Part shown: piece after piece, positions 8,259 to 16,969 of the stretch
Position numbering within the stretch: the stretch's first letter is position 1
How the letters are laid out: the number at the start of each line of letters is the position of its first letter
Notes under the pieces: model-generated
What the model was told of the DNA's origin: nothing
What the model saw: the letters and a program-made list of their open reading frames with translations, nothing else
The model's database searches: none
Assembly: GCF_020171925.1 (NCBI RefSeq)
Contig: NZ_JAIVAR010000002.1
Location: 682,001 to 746,000 of the forward strand
Direction: 5' to 3'
Length of the DNA stretch: 64,000 nucleotides
Source of the DNA: Rossellomorea aquimaris
GTDB lineage: Bacteria; Bacillota; Bacilli; Bacillales; Bacillaceae_B
Position numbers and translations under genes: made by a program

Positions 8259-8276
8259 TGAATGAGTATTCATTCA
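8259..8276. promoter_or_regulatory. FadR operator controlling fadNAE
   Basis: TGAATGAGTATTCATTCA is an almost perfect 18-bp palindrome matching the Bacillus FadR site (TGAATGA-N4-TCATTCA). FadR binds here when long-chain acyl-CoA is absent and blocks the beta-oxidation operon. The site lies in the leader between promoter and start codon. Confidence 0.9.
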
Positions 8277-8357
8277 AACTCCATTTACCCGGACTGCATG
8301 ATCAGCCCGGTTATTACAAAAATCATTATCACAGTGCTCACAAAGGGGGAAAACACA

Positions 8358-10742
8358 TTGACTCGCAGAATTCAAAAAGCTGCTGTTTTAGGATCAGGCG
8401 TCATGGGATCAGGGATTGCAGCACACTTAGCGAACATCGGTATTCCGACAATGTTACTTGACATCGTACCAAGAGAATTGACAGATGAAGATAAAGCAAA
8501 GGGTCTGACAGAGGAAAGCAAGGCCTTTCGTAATCGATTAAGTGAAAACGCTTTAAAAAAATTATTGAAGCAAAAACCTGCTCCACTTACTACTAAACAA
8601 AACCTATCACTCATTTCGGCAGGTAACTTTGAAGACGATATGGAGAAGATCAGTGATTGCGATTGGATCATTGAAGTCGTTGTTGAAAATCTGGATATCA
8701 AGAAGATTGTATTCGAACAGGTTGAAAAATATCGTAAGCCAGGAAGCATCGTAAGCTCGAATACTTCCGGTATATCCATCGAGGCGATGTCGGAAGGGCG
8801 TTCAGAGGATTTCCAAAAGAACTTCCTCGGAACACATTTTTTCAATCCGCCGCGTTACTTGAAGCTTCTTGAAGTCATCCCGACGAAAAAGACGGATGTG
8901 GATGTAGTGGACTTCATGAAAACCTTCGGTGAAGATGTCCTTGGTAAAGGGGTCGTCCTTGCAAAGGATACGCCGAACTTCATCGCTAACCGCATCGGTA
9001 CGTATGGACTGTTAGTGACCGTACAAGAAATGCTGAAAGGCGGCTACAGTGTCGGTGAAGTGGATTCCATCACGGGACCGGCCATCGGAAGACCGAAAAG
9101 TGCAACGTTCAGGACGCTTGATGTCGTAGGACTTGATACATTCGCACACGTTGCCAAAAATGTCTACGACCAGGTGGACGGGGAAGAAAAGAACGTATTT
9201 GAAGTTCCTTCGTTCATGAATAAAATGCTTGATAAAGGCTGGCTTGGTAGTAAGAGCGGTCAAGGATTCTTCTTGAAGCAGGGGAAAGAGATCCTTGAAT
9301 TGAATCCTGAAACGCTGGAATATGAGCCGCGTAAAAAACTGAAAACAGCCTCCATCGAGATGAGCAAGAATGAAAAAGGACTTAAGAACAAGATCAAGTC
9401 CCTCGTATACGCGAAAGATAAAGCTGGCTCCCTGCTATGGAATATTCTTTCGCCGGTACTTACTTATTCAGCCGAGCTACACGGAGAAATCGCCGATGAT
9501 ATCGTTGCGATCGACCGTGCGATGAAATGGGGATTCGGATGGGAGCTTGGACCTTTTGAAACGTGGGATGCAATCGGAGTGCAAAAATCCGTGACCCGTA
9601 TGAAGGAAGAGGGCGTTAGCGTACCGCAGTGGGTGGAAGAAATGCTTGAAGCGGGACACACCCATTTCTATAAGGAAGAAGAGGGTGAACTGTACTTCTA
9701 CCATAATGGTGAATACAAGCTTGTAGAGCGCAACCCGAAAGTGATCGACTTGAAGCTTCTGAAGAAACAAGGAAAGCTGATCAAGAAAAATTCAGGTGCA
9801 AGCCTGATCGATATCGGGGACGGCGTGGCCCTGCTTGAGTTCCACTCTCCAAACAACGCAATCGGGATGGATATCATCCAGATGATCAACTTCGCGGTTG
9901 AGGAAGTGGAGAAAAACTTCAAAGGACTTGTCATCGGAAATCAAGCGAAAAACTTCTGTGTAGGCGCCAACCTCGCGATGATCCTGATGGAAGCGCAAGA
10001 TGACAATGTGTTTGAAATCGACATGGTCGTAAGACACTTCCAGCAGGCGATGATGAAAATCAAGTATTCTTCCAAACCGGTTGTCGCAGCACCATTCGGC
10101 ATGACGCTTGGGGGAGGAAGCGAAGTGTGCTTACCGACCGCTCATATCCAAGCAAGCATGGAAACGTACATGGGGCTTGTGGAAGTCGGTGTCGGTTTGA
10201 TCCCAGGCGGTGGCGGAAACAAGGAACTTTATATGAAACACTTAGCGAACCTTCCAAATGGTGTGGAATTCGATCTCCAGAAGGTAGCAAATAAAGTATT
10301 TGAAACAATCGCGATGGCAAAGGTGTCGACGTCAGGGGATGAAGCAAGGGATAACAACTTCCTCAGCAAGACTGACGGTGTGAGCGTGAACGGTGACCAT
10401 TTATTATATGATGCGAAACAAGCGGCACTTGCGCTCTATGAAGGTGGATACAAAGCGCCGGTTCGCAAAAAGGTCCCAGTGGTCGGTGAAACAGGCTACG
10501 CCACGCTATTACTCGGAGCACAATCGATGGTTCAATCAGGCTTCATTTCCGAGCACGATCTCTTGATCGCCAAGAAACTGGCGTACGTTCTCGCCGGAGG
10601 TAAAGTACCATACGGAACCGAAGTCGATGAACAATACTTATTGGATCTTGAAAGAGAAGCATTCCTAAGCCTGATCGCTCAGCCGAAATCACAGCAAAGA
10701 ATGCAGCACATGCTTGTTAAAGGAAAACCATTACGCAACTAA
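8358..10742 (+). CDS. fadN: 3-hydroxyacyl-CoA dehydrogenase / enoyl-CoA hydratase, FadN
   Basis: Bifunctional beta-oxidation enzyme of about 794 residues that hydrates enoyl-CoA and oxidises the 3-hydroxyacyl-CoA. The TTG start after AAAGGGGGAAA gives MTRRIQKAAVLGSGVMGSG; an ATG 32 codons upstream would run through the FadR operator and is rejected. The NAD-binding GxGxxG is at residues 12-17, HFFNPP and DTPNFIANRIG mark the dehydrogenase domain, and the crotonase-like domain follows near residue 510-640 with NFCVGANL and GGGSEVCLP. This dehydrogenase-first order is typical of FadN. It heads the fadN-fadA-fadE set under FadR. Confidence 0.95.
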   Translation: MTRRIQKAAVLGSGVMGSGIAAHLANIGIPTMLLDIVPRELTDEDKAKGLTEESKAFRNRLSENALKKLLKQKPAPLTTKQNLSLISAGNFEDDMEKISDCDWIIEVVVENLDIKKIVFEQVEKYRKPGSIVSSNTSGISIEAMSEGRSEDFQKNFLGTHFFNPPRYLKLLEVIPTKKTDVDVVDFMKTFGEDVLGKGVVLAKDTPNFIANRIGTYGLLVTVQEMLKGGYSVGEVDSITGPAIGRPKSATFRTLDVVGLDTFAHVAKNVYDQVDGEEKNVFEVPSFMNKMLDKGWLGSKSGQGFFLKQGKEILELNPETLEYEPRKKLKTASIEMSKNEKGLKNKIKSLVYAKDKAGSLLWNILSPVLTYSAELHGEIADDIVAIDRAMKWGFGWELGPFETWDAIGVQKSVTRMKEEGVSVPQWVEEMLEAGHTHFYKEEEGELYFYHNGEYKLVERNPKVIDLKLLKKQGKLIKKNSGASLIDIGDGVALLEFHSPNNAIGMDIIQMINFAVEEVEKNFKGLVIGNQAKNFCVGANLAMILMEAQDDNVFEIDMVVRHFQQAMMKIKYSSKPVVAAPFGMTLGGGSEVCLPTAHIQASMETYMGLVEVGVGLIPGGGGNKELYMKHLANLPNGVEFDLQKVANKVFETIAMAKVSTSGDEARDNNFLSKTDGVSVNGDHLLYDAKQAALALYEGGYKAPVRKKVPVVGETGYATLLLGAQSMVQSGFISEHDLLIAKKLAYVLAGGKVPYGTEVDEQYLLDLEREAFLSLIAQPKSQQRMQHMLVKGKPLRN

Positions 10743-10778
10743 TCATATATAAACCAATTCAGAAAGCGGGGGAACATC

Positions 10779-11957
10779 ATGCGTGAAGCAGTCATAGTGG
10801 CTGGTGCGAGAACACCAGTCGGGAAATCAAGAAAAGGGTCGTTGGCAGGAGTAAGACCAGATGACCTTGGTGCCCTTGTCGTAAAGGAAACGTTAAAGCG
10901 TGCAGGGAATTATGAAGGGAATATCGATGATTTGATCATCGGATGTGCAATGCCGGAAGCAGAACAGGGATTGAACATGGCAAGAAACATCGGGGGCCTT
11001 GCAGGGCTTCCGAGTTCGGTACCTGCCATCACGATCAATCGCTATTGTTCATCAGGACTTCAGTCGATTGCCTATGCAGCAGAAAAAATCATGCTTGGCC
11101 ATTCCGATACGGCAATCGCCGGAGGAGCGGAATCGATGAGCCTGGTACCGATGATGGGGCACGTCGTACGCCCGAATGCAAAGCTTGCTGAAACGGCTCC
11201 ACAGTACTACATGAGCATGGGACACACGGCAGAAGAAGTGGCGAAGAAATTCGGCGTTTCACGTGAAGATCAGGACGCATTTGCAGTACGAAGTCATCAG
11301 AAAGCTGCAAAAGCAATTGCAGAAGGCAAATTCGACGATGAGATCGTACCGGTGGACGTTGTTCAGCGCTCCGTGAACGCGGACAACAAACTGGTCGAAA
11401 AAACGTTCCAATTCTCGAAGGACGAAGGGGTCCGCGCAGAAACAAGTTCACAAGTACTTGGCAAACTGCGCCCGGCCTTTAATGTAAGAGGATCTGTTAC
11501 GGCTGGGAACTCTTCACAAACAAGTGACGGAGCAGCTGCCGTGATGGTGATGGACCGTGACAAAGCAAATGGACTCGGCTTACAGCCGATGGCGAAATTC
11601 CGAAGCTTCGCAGTGGCTGGGGTACCGCCTGAAATCATGGGAATCGGTCCAGTTGAAGCCATCCCTCGTGCATTGAAGATGGCAGGACTTGAGCTTTCGG
11701 ATATCGGACTGTTCGAATTGAACGAAGCATTCGCTTCCCAATCGATCCAGGTCATCCGCCAGCTTGGTCTCGACGAAGACAAAGTCAACGTTAACGGAGG
11801 AGCTATCGCACTCGGACATCCACTAGGCTGTACAGGAGCGAAACTGACACTGTCACTCGTCCATGAAATGAAACGCCGCAACCAGCAATTCGGAATCGTC
11901 ACCATGTGTATCGGCGGCGGAATGGGAGCAGCAGGGGTATTTGAACTGATTGGGTAA
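10779..11957 (+). CDS. fadA: Acetyl-CoA C-acyltransferase (3-ketoacyl-CoA thiolase), FadA
   Basis: Thiolase that performs the last step of beta-oxidation, splitting 3-ketoacyl-CoA with CoA to acetyl-CoA and a shortened acyl-CoA. Catalytic residues are visible: the nucleophile C90 in NRYCSSGLQS, H347 in GGAIALGHPLGCTG and the acid/base C377 in TMCIGGGMG. The length of 392 residues equals that of the family. It follows fadN after 36 bases, with AAAGCGGGGG as ribosome site. A 270-base gap containing a repeat element separates it from fadE. Confidence 0.95.
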   Translation: MREAVIVAGARTPVGKSRKGSLAGVRPDDLGALVVKETLKRAGNYEGNIDDLIIGCAMPEAEQGLNMARNIGGLAGLPSSVPAITINRYCSSGLQSIAYAAEKIMLGHSDTAIAGGAESMSLVPMMGHVVRPNAKLAETAPQYYMSMGHTAEEVAKKFGVSREDQDAFAVRSHQKAAKAIAEGKFDDEIVPVDVVQRSVNADNKLVEKTFQFSKDEGVRAETSSQVLGKLRPAFNVRGSVTAGNSSQTSDGAAAVMVMDRDKANGLGLQPMAKFRSFAVAGVPPEIMGIGPVEAIPRALKMAGLELSDIGLFELNEAFASQSIQVIRQLGLDEDKVNVNGGAIALGHPLGCTGAKLTLSLVHEMKRRNQQFGIVTMCIGGGMGAAGVFELIG

Positions 11958-12061
11958 TTTTTTGATTAATCTATGATGAGGGTTTATAAGGAAAAATAGA
12001 TTTTTGGTAACGCCTTTCTGAAAACTTCTATTTTAGCTTATTCGATTTTTAAGTGGTTCCA

Positions 12062-12192
12062 GCTGTTGATTGGAGTGCAAGACGAAGACTCCTGCGGGAA
12101 AAGCGAGACAGGTGAGACCCCGCAGGAGCAAAGCGACGAGGAGGCTCACCGGCCGCCCGCGGAAAGCGAAGTCTTGCACGGAAATCAACAGC
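12062..12192. repeat. Multi-palindromic ~130-bp intergenic repeat element
   Basis: The ends are inverted (GCTGTTGATT / AATCAACAGC), with further nested pairs GTGCAAGAC / GTCTTGCAC and CTCCTGCGGG / CCCGCAGGAG. It has no coding capacity and resembles the repeated palindromic elements scattered in Bacillaceae chromosomes. It sits between fadA and fadE. A fragment sharing its right end occurs near 38936, and two more decayed candidates occur near 33770 and 36021. Confidence 0.8.
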
Positions 12193-12236
12193 GGTATTTT
12201 TAGCACCTAACAAAAAACGTTAAGGGGATGTCAAAT

Positions 12237-14021
12237 ATGGCAAATCAAATTGATAAATTGATTAAAGGTGGAAGCTTTTTAATTGAAGATGTGAGTTTTG
12301 ATCAAGTATTCACACCAGAGGAATACTCTGATGAACAAAAAATGATCGCGAAGACAACAGAAGATTACGTGTTGAATGAAGTCGTTCCGGTGATTGAGAA
12401 CCTGGAAAATCATGAGTTCGATCATTCCGTACGCTTATTGAAAGAAGCAGGCGAGCTTGGTCTTCTAGGTGCGGATGTACCTGAAGAATATGGTGGGTTA
12501 GGTCTTGATAAAGTGAGCTCAGCGTTAATCGCTGAAAAAATGTCCCGTGCCGGCGGTTTCTCCATCTCACACGGTGCGCACGTTGGAATCGGTTCCCTTC
12601 CAATCGTTCTTTTCGGTAACGAAGAGCAAAAGCAAAAATACCTTCCAGCGCTTGCTACTGGTGAAAAACTTGCTGCTTATGCATTGACAGAGCCTGGTTC
12701 AGGATCTGATGCACTTGGTGCGAAAACGACTGCCAAACTGAACGAAGCGGGTACTCACTACATTTTGAATGGTGAGAAGCAATGGATCACAAACTCCGCG
12801 TTCGCAGATGTATTCGTCGTGTATGCAAAAATCGACGGCGAGCACTTCTCCGCTTTCATCGTTGAGAAAGATTATCCAGGCGTATCCACAGGTCCTGAAG
12901 AAAAGAAAATGGGAATCAAGAGTTCTTCCACAAGAACATTGATCCTTGAAGATGCTGAAATCCCTGCTGAAAACTTGCTTGGCCAGGCTGGAAAAGGTCA
13001 TATCATCGCCTTCAACATCCTGAACATCGGCCGTTACAAGCTTGGAGTAGGTGCTGTAGGTGCAAGTAAGCGTGCGTTTGAAGTAACTGCTCAATACACA
13101 AATCAGCGCCAGCAGTTCAAGACGCCGATTTCTTCCTTCAACCTGACAAAAGAAAAACTGGCGACAATGGCAGCGAAATTATATGCAGCTGAAAGCTCCG
13201 TATACCGTACTGTAGGGTTATTCGAAGATCGCATGAGCAATCTTACTGACGAAGAAGTAAAGAACGGAACAGAAGTAGCGAAGTCCATTGCTGAATACGC
13301 AATCGAGTGTTCATTGAATAAATTCTTCGCAACGGAAGTACTTGATTACGTGGTCGACGAAGGCGTTCAGCTTCACGGCGGATACGGCTTCATGCAGGAG
13401 TATGAAATCGAAAGAATGTACCGCGACTCCCGTATCAACCGAATTTTTGAAGGAACAAATGAAATCAACCGCCTACTTGTACCGGGTACGTACCTGCGTA
13501 AAGCAATGAAGGGCGAGCTTCCACTTCTTCAAAAAGCTCAGGCGCTTCAAGAAGAATTGATGATGCTCATGCCTGAAGAAGTTGGCGACGAGCCATTGGC
13601 ACAAGAGAAATACTTGGTTAAAAACGCGAAGAAAATCGGCTTGATGCTTGCTGGATTAGCGGCTCAGAAGTTCGGTAAAGCACTGGATAAAGAGCAAGAG
13701 ATCCTTGTGAACATTGCTGATATCGTGTCAAATGCATACGCAATGGAATCAGTTGTCCTTCGTACAGAAAAAGCGCTTGATAAAGTCGGTGCTGAAAAAG
13801 CGAAGCAAAAGCTTCTATACACTCAAATTTTCTGTCAAGAAGCGTTCAATGAAATCGAAGCACATGCTAAAGAAACACTTGTGGCAACAGAACAGGGTGA
13901 CACACTGCGCATGATGCTTTCAGCACTTCGCAAATTCACTCGCCACACGCCGATCAACGTGATCGCAGTGAAACGTGAAGCTTCTGAGAAATTGGTTGAC
14001 GCTGAGAAGTATGTCGTTTGA
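12237..14021 (+). CDS. fadE: Acyl-CoA dehydrogenase, FadE
   Basis: FAD enzyme for the first step of beta-oxidation, oxidising acyl-CoA to trans-2-enoyl-CoA. The ATG at 12237 lies 9 bases after AAGGGG and yields 594 residues, the size of B. subtilis FadE; the ATG at 12228 abuts the ribosome site. The core shows LTEPGSGSDALGAKT and the flavin-binding QWITNSAFADV segment, LHGGYGFMQEYEIERMYRD, and DSRINRIFEGTNEI near residue 400, the usual catalytic-glutamate region. A C-terminal extension of about 180 residues is typical of this long subclass. An inserted repeat lies between it and fadA. Confidence 0.94.
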   Translation: MANQIDKLIKGGSFLIEDVSFDQVFTPEEYSDEQKMIAKTTEDYVLNEVVPVIENLENHEFDHSVRLLKEAGELGLLGADVPEEYGGLGLDKVSSALIAEKMSRAGGFSISHGAHVGIGSLPIVLFGNEEQKQKYLPALATGEKLAAYALTEPGSGSDALGAKTTAKLNEAGTHYILNGEKQWITNSAFADVFVVYAKIDGEHFSAFIVEKDYPGVSTGPEEKKMGIKSSSTRTLILEDAEIPAENLLGQAGKGHIIAFNILNIGRYKLGVGAVGASKRAFEVTAQYTNQRQQFKTPISSFNLTKEKLATMAAKLYAAESSVYRTVGLFEDRMSNLTDEEVKNGTEVAKSIAEYAIECSLNKFFATEVLDYVVDEGVQLHGGYGFMQEYEIERMYRDSRINRIFEGTNEINRLLVPGTYLRKAMKGELPLLQKAQALQEELMMLMPEEVGDEPLAQEKYLVKNAKKIGLMLAGLAAQKFGKALDKEQEILVNIADIVSNAYAMESVVLRTEKALDKVGAEKAKQKLLYTQIFCQEAFNEIEAHAKETLVATEQGDTLRMMLSALRKFTRHTPINVIAVKREASEKLVDAEKYVV

Positions 14022-14052
14022 TAAATGATAGGGTTGTAAGGCTGTAAGGGGA

Positions 14053-14087
14053 ACGGACCTCCGGTTAGTGGGGGTCTGTTTTTTTGT
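14053..14087 (+). terminator. Terminator after fadE
   Basis: CGGACCTCC pairs with GGGGGTCTG (with wobbles) and is followed by seven T residues. Confidence 0.75.
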
Positions 14088-14340
14088 TTCTAAAAGCAAC
14101 TTTGGTTTCTATCTTTTAGGAAGGGTGTCAGTTCTGTCAGACGTTCCATCCATTTGATGAGGTAATCACCTAGTTCAAGGGAAAACTTGTTTCATCATTC
14201 AGTTAAGCAGTCATTTAACAAAAGAAAACATTCAATTTTGTCCATCAACCAGCCTATCAATTCACTCCTTCCAACGTTCGAATACCGGAGATGGCAGGTG
14301 GAGTGCGAACTACTAGCAGTGTGTTGACTCGTGAATATCG

Positions 14341-14470
14341 GGTTTTGCGCATGAAAATGGTTTTGCGCGCGAAAAATAGAATTTGCGCGCAATCATTTAG
14401 ATTTGTGCGCGAGAATTTCGATTTACGCGCGATTTTCATGAGAAATGCGCGATTTTTTTCAACTATGCGT
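14341..14470. repeat. 20-nt periodic array A, core TGCGCGC
   Basis: Seven GC-rich cores (TTTGCGC, TGCGCGC, TGCGCGC, TGTGCGC, TACGCGC, AATGCGC, TATGCGT) begin at 14344 and recur at exactly 20-base steps to 14464. The 13 bases between cores are AT-rich and variable. It lies in the 590-base gap between fadE and the SDR gene, which otherwise holds only the fadE terminator and the SDR promoter. Confidence 0.9.
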
Positions 14471-14521
14471 AATTAAACAAAAATATCCATTATCCGTCCC
14501 GCCCCTAAAAAAACCCTCCCC

Positions 14522-14550
14522 TTGACTTCCCTTTCCAAACCAATTATTAT
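14522..14550 (+). promoter_or_regulatory. Promoter of the SDR-ArsR operon
   Basis: A -35 TTGACT and a -10 TATTAT are 17 bases apart, and the 32-bp palindrome begins two bases after the -10 element. Confidence 0.85.
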
Positions 14551-14552
14551 AT

Positions 14553-14584
14553 GTTTAAACACTTAAACGTTTAAGTGTTTAAAC
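14553..14584. promoter_or_regulatory. 32-bp perfect palindromic operator, likely for the ArsR regulator
   Basis: GTTTAAACACTTAAAC is followed directly by its exact reverse complement. The palindrome covers the expected transcription start just after the -10 box, so a dimeric repressor bound here would block the promoter. The ArsR-type gene at the end of the same operon is the natural candidate. Confidence 0.8.
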
Positions 14585-14612
14585 TAACTAAAATAAAGGT
14601 GGTACAACATAT

Positions 14613-15395
14613 ATGAACAACAAAACCGTTCTCATCACTGGAGCATCAAGCGGTATCGGGCTCCATTTCAGCCATAAATTCGCACAGGCAGGACATGACG
14701 TCGTACTGGTGGCAAGAAGTAAGGATAAGCTTCAAGCGCTGGCAACTGAATTAGAAGGTGAATATAACGTCAAAGCTCATGTGGTCCCGGCGGATTTAGC
14801 AAAGGCGGGTGCCTCTAAATCACTATACGAGGAAGTGACAGCGAAAGGGATCGGGGTCGATATCCTGATAAACAATGCCGGTTTCGGGTTATTCGGTGAG
14901 TTTGAACAGACGGAGCTTCAGAAAGAAGTAGATATGATCCAAGTGAATGTCACAGCCTTGACGGAGCTTAGTAAGTATTTCGGCAAGGACATGGTGAAGC
15001 GGAAAACAGGGCAAATCTTGAATGTTGCTTCCACTGCCGCATTCCAACCGGGTCCGTTAATGGCTGTCTATTATGCAACAAAAGCATATGTCCTTTCATT
15101 ATCAGAAGCCCTTGCCAACGAGTGGGGTGAGCATGGGGTAAGTGTGATGGCCTTATGTCCCGGAGCGACCAAGACAGGATTCAGTGACGCAGCGGAACTC
15201 GAGCAGTCCAAGCTGTTCCAATCAGGCGTCATGTCTGTCGAGGATGTGGTGGACGAGGCGTTCAAAAGCATGATGGAAAAGAAGAAGGTTGTCATCGTCC
15301 CTGGAATGAAGAATCGACTTCTAGCCGGTTCCATCCGATTCATGCCGCGTAAGATGGTCACCAATATTGTCCGCAAAGTACAAGAACGGATATAA
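14613..15395 (+). CDS. Short-chain dehydrogenase/reductase
   Basis: Classical SDR of 260 residues with unknown substrate. The NAD(P)-binding TGASSGIG is at residues 9-16, an arginine-containing ARSKDK follows the second strand and suggests NADP, NNAG lies near 90, the active serine is in NVASTAAF, and the catalytic pair is in YYATK. The ribosome site AAAGGTGG precedes ATG. It is cotranscribed with the downstream ArsR-type regulator 32 bases later, behind an operator palindrome, so it is probably induced by a small-molecule or stress signal sensed by that regulator. It is not part of the B. subtilis yus order. Confidence 0.9.
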   Translation: MNNKTVLITGASSGIGLHFSHKFAQAGHDVVLVARSKDKLQALATELEGEYNVKAHVVPADLAKAGASKSLYEEVTAKGIGVDILINNAGFGLFGEFEQTELQKEVDMIQVNVTALTELSKYFGKDMVKRKTGQILNVASTAAFQPGPLMAVYYATKAYVLSLSEALANEWGEHGVSVMALCPGATKTGFSDAAELEQSKLFQSGVMSVEDVVDEAFKSMMEKKKVVIVPGMKNRLLAGSIRFMPRKMVTNIVRKVQERI

Positions 15396-15427
15396 TAGTA
15401 GCTGAATGAGTTAGAAGGGAGAACACT

Positions 15428-15730
15428 ATGGGGCAAAAAGCCATTGAAACATTTCGTGCTTGTACTCCTCTTTTTCAAGCATTGGCAGATCCTTATCGTC
15501 AGGACATCATCGTCCTTCTTGCTGAAAAAGAACCGCTCACGGTCAATCAGATCACGGAGCACCTTACACTATCTAGGCCGGCCGTTTCCCATCACCTGAA
15601 GATATTGAGGGACCAAGAACTCGTATCGCTAGAGCAGAAAGGGACGCAGCGCTTTTATTCATTAGAACTTGACCAGGCGACGGACCTCTTGAAACAATTG
15701 GTGAATACCATTGAAAATCATTGTGAATAA
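15428..15730 (+). CDS. ArsR-family transcriptional regulator
   Basis: Winged-helix DNA-binding protein of 100 residues. The pattern FQALADPYRQDIIVLLAEKEPLTVNQI followed by the recognition helix LSRPAVSHHLKILRDQ is typical of ArsR/SmtB-type repressors, and the wing reads LEQKGTQRFYSL. No metal-binding cysteine pair of the ELCVCD type is present, so it is unlikely to be an arsenic or cadmium sensor. It lies 32 bases after the SDR gene in the same operon, and the 32-bp palindrome over the shared promoter is its likely own operator. Confidence 0.88.
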   Translation: MGQKAIETFRACTPLFQALADPYRQDIIVLLAEKEPLTVNQITEHLTLSRPAVSHHLKILRDQELVSLEQKGTQRFYSLELDQATDLLKQLVNTIENHCE

Positions 15731-15984
15731 AGCGTCTGGAAAAGAAGGAAAATAACGAAGGCTGTCGAATGTAGACTTATAGATGCAGTAAGATAGAAGG
15801 GGAGCGGCGACTTCAGTTTCCGATTCCCTTTTATTCTTGTTATCATTCATATCTTATTAGATGATGCTGCTTTCATGAGTGGTGCAATGCGGGGCGTCGA
15901 GTCTGGTTCATAGAGAACTGCTCCACCCAATGCAAAGCCCCTATCAGCCGATCATCTCTAATCATAACGAAAGGTGGTTGTAAC

Positions 15985-16341
15985 ATGTCATTGACTTTTT
16001 ATTCTTATCCTAAATGCGGGACTTGCCGAAAAGCTAAGAAGTGGCTAGAAGATCACAACGCAGATTTCAATGAAGTACATATCGGGGAGAACCCTCCATC
16101 CAAGGAAGAATTGAAGCGTCTGTATGAAGCGAGCGGACTGCCGCTTAAGAAGTTTTTCAATACGAGCGGGAAGAAATATCGCGAACTTGGCTTGAAGGAT
16201 AAAGTGAATACGGCATCCGATGAAGAGCTGCTTGAGATCTTATCGTCCGACGGTATGCTCATCAAGCGGCCGATCACGACGGATGGATCGAACGTGACCG
16301 TCGGATTCAAGGAAGAGACGTTTGACGAAACCTGGGGATAA
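15985..16341 (+). CDS. yusI: ArsC/Spx-type thioredoxin-fold protein YusI
   Basis: Protein of 118 residues of the ArsC/Spx family. It has the redox motif CGTC at C11-C14 (YPKCGTCRKAKKWL), PPSKEELKRL, and the late RPITTDGSNVTVGF segment shared with Spx/YusI proteins. Family members either reduce arsenate-like substrates or bind RNA polymerase; the function of YusI is unknown. A good ribosome site (AAAGGTGG) precedes ATG. Position directly before gcvH matches B. subtilis. The 250 bases upstream contain no other gene I can recognise. Confidence 0.9.
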   Translation: MSLTFYSYPKCGTCRKAKKWLEDHNADFNEVHIGENPPSKEELKRLYEASGLPLKKFFNTSGKKYRELGLKDKVNTASDEELLEILSSDGMLIKRPITTDGSNVTVGFKEETFDETWG

Positions 16342-16491
16342 GCGCTAGTTGAGCTCGGATTCCAGATCGTTTGGAAGGTCCTGTAAACGCTCTAAAAAGT
16401 TTTGAAGGAAACGCTTAGTTTTCTTGCTTTTTTATTGAAAAGTGTGTCAATATTAGGTTGTATACATACCGAGTATTTGGAGGGATTTGAA

Positions 16492-16875
16492 ATGAGTACA
16501 CCGAAAGAGCTTCGCTATTCTGAAGAACATGAATGGGTCAAAACAGAAGGGGAAAAAGTACGTATTGGAATCACGGCATTTGCGCAATCTGAACTTGGTG
16601 ATATTGTATTCGTTGAACTACCTGAAGTAGGGGACGAAGTAACGGCAAGTGAGCCATTTGGAAGCGTTGAATCCGTAAAGACGGTTTCTGAACTTTATGC
16701 ACCTGTATCCGGTAAGGTTGTAGAAGTGAACGAAGAGCTTACAGACAGCCCTGAATTCGTAAACGAATCTCCATACGAAAAAGCTTGGATGATCGTAATC
16801 GAACCAACTGATGCTGGCGAAGTTGACAAGCTGATGACTGCTGAGCAGTATGATGAAATGATTAACGAAGGATAA
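16492..16875 (+). CDS. gcvH: Glycine cleavage system H protein
   Basis: Small lipoyl carrier protein of 127 residues that shuttles the aminomethyl group between the P, T and L proteins; in Bacillus it is also the relay for octanoyl and lipoyl transfer. The lipoylated lysine is K63 in [13 protein letters not shown]. The ATG follows GGAGGGATTTGAA; an in-frame ATG 30 codons earlier is rejected for lack of a ribosome site and conserved sequence. P, T and L genes are not nearby, as in B. subtilis. LipA, which makes the cofactor, is encoded at 43.8 kb. A hairpin terminator follows. Confidence 0.96.
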   Translation: MSTPKELRYSEEHEWVKTEGEKVRIGITAFAQSELGDIVFVELPEVGDEVTASEPFGSVESVKTVSELYAPVSGKVVEVNEELTDSPEFVNESPYEKAWMIVIEPTDAGEVDKLMTAEQYDEMINEG

Positions 16876-16883
16876 TGATTGTA

Positions 16884-16915
16884 AAAACACCTTGAGAATA
16901 TTCTTGAGGTGTTTT
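16884..16915 (+). terminator. Terminator after gcvH
   Basis: AAAACACCT pairs with AGGTGTTTT around an inner CTTGAG-like loop stem, nine bases after the stop codon. Confidence 0.78.
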
Positions 16916-16969
16916 GTTGTTTTTGGGGTATCCTAAATGGCAGAACCATTCAAAGGAAGGATGACCAAC

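Noticed and set aside
8262-8357. Longer fadN starting at the ATG inside the FadR operator
   Set aside because: The extra 32 codons lack a ribosome site and overlap the operator; the TTG start matches family N-termini.
15731-15984. Small RNA or gene in the gap before yusI
   Set aside because: No convincing promoter-terminator pair and no coding frame was found.
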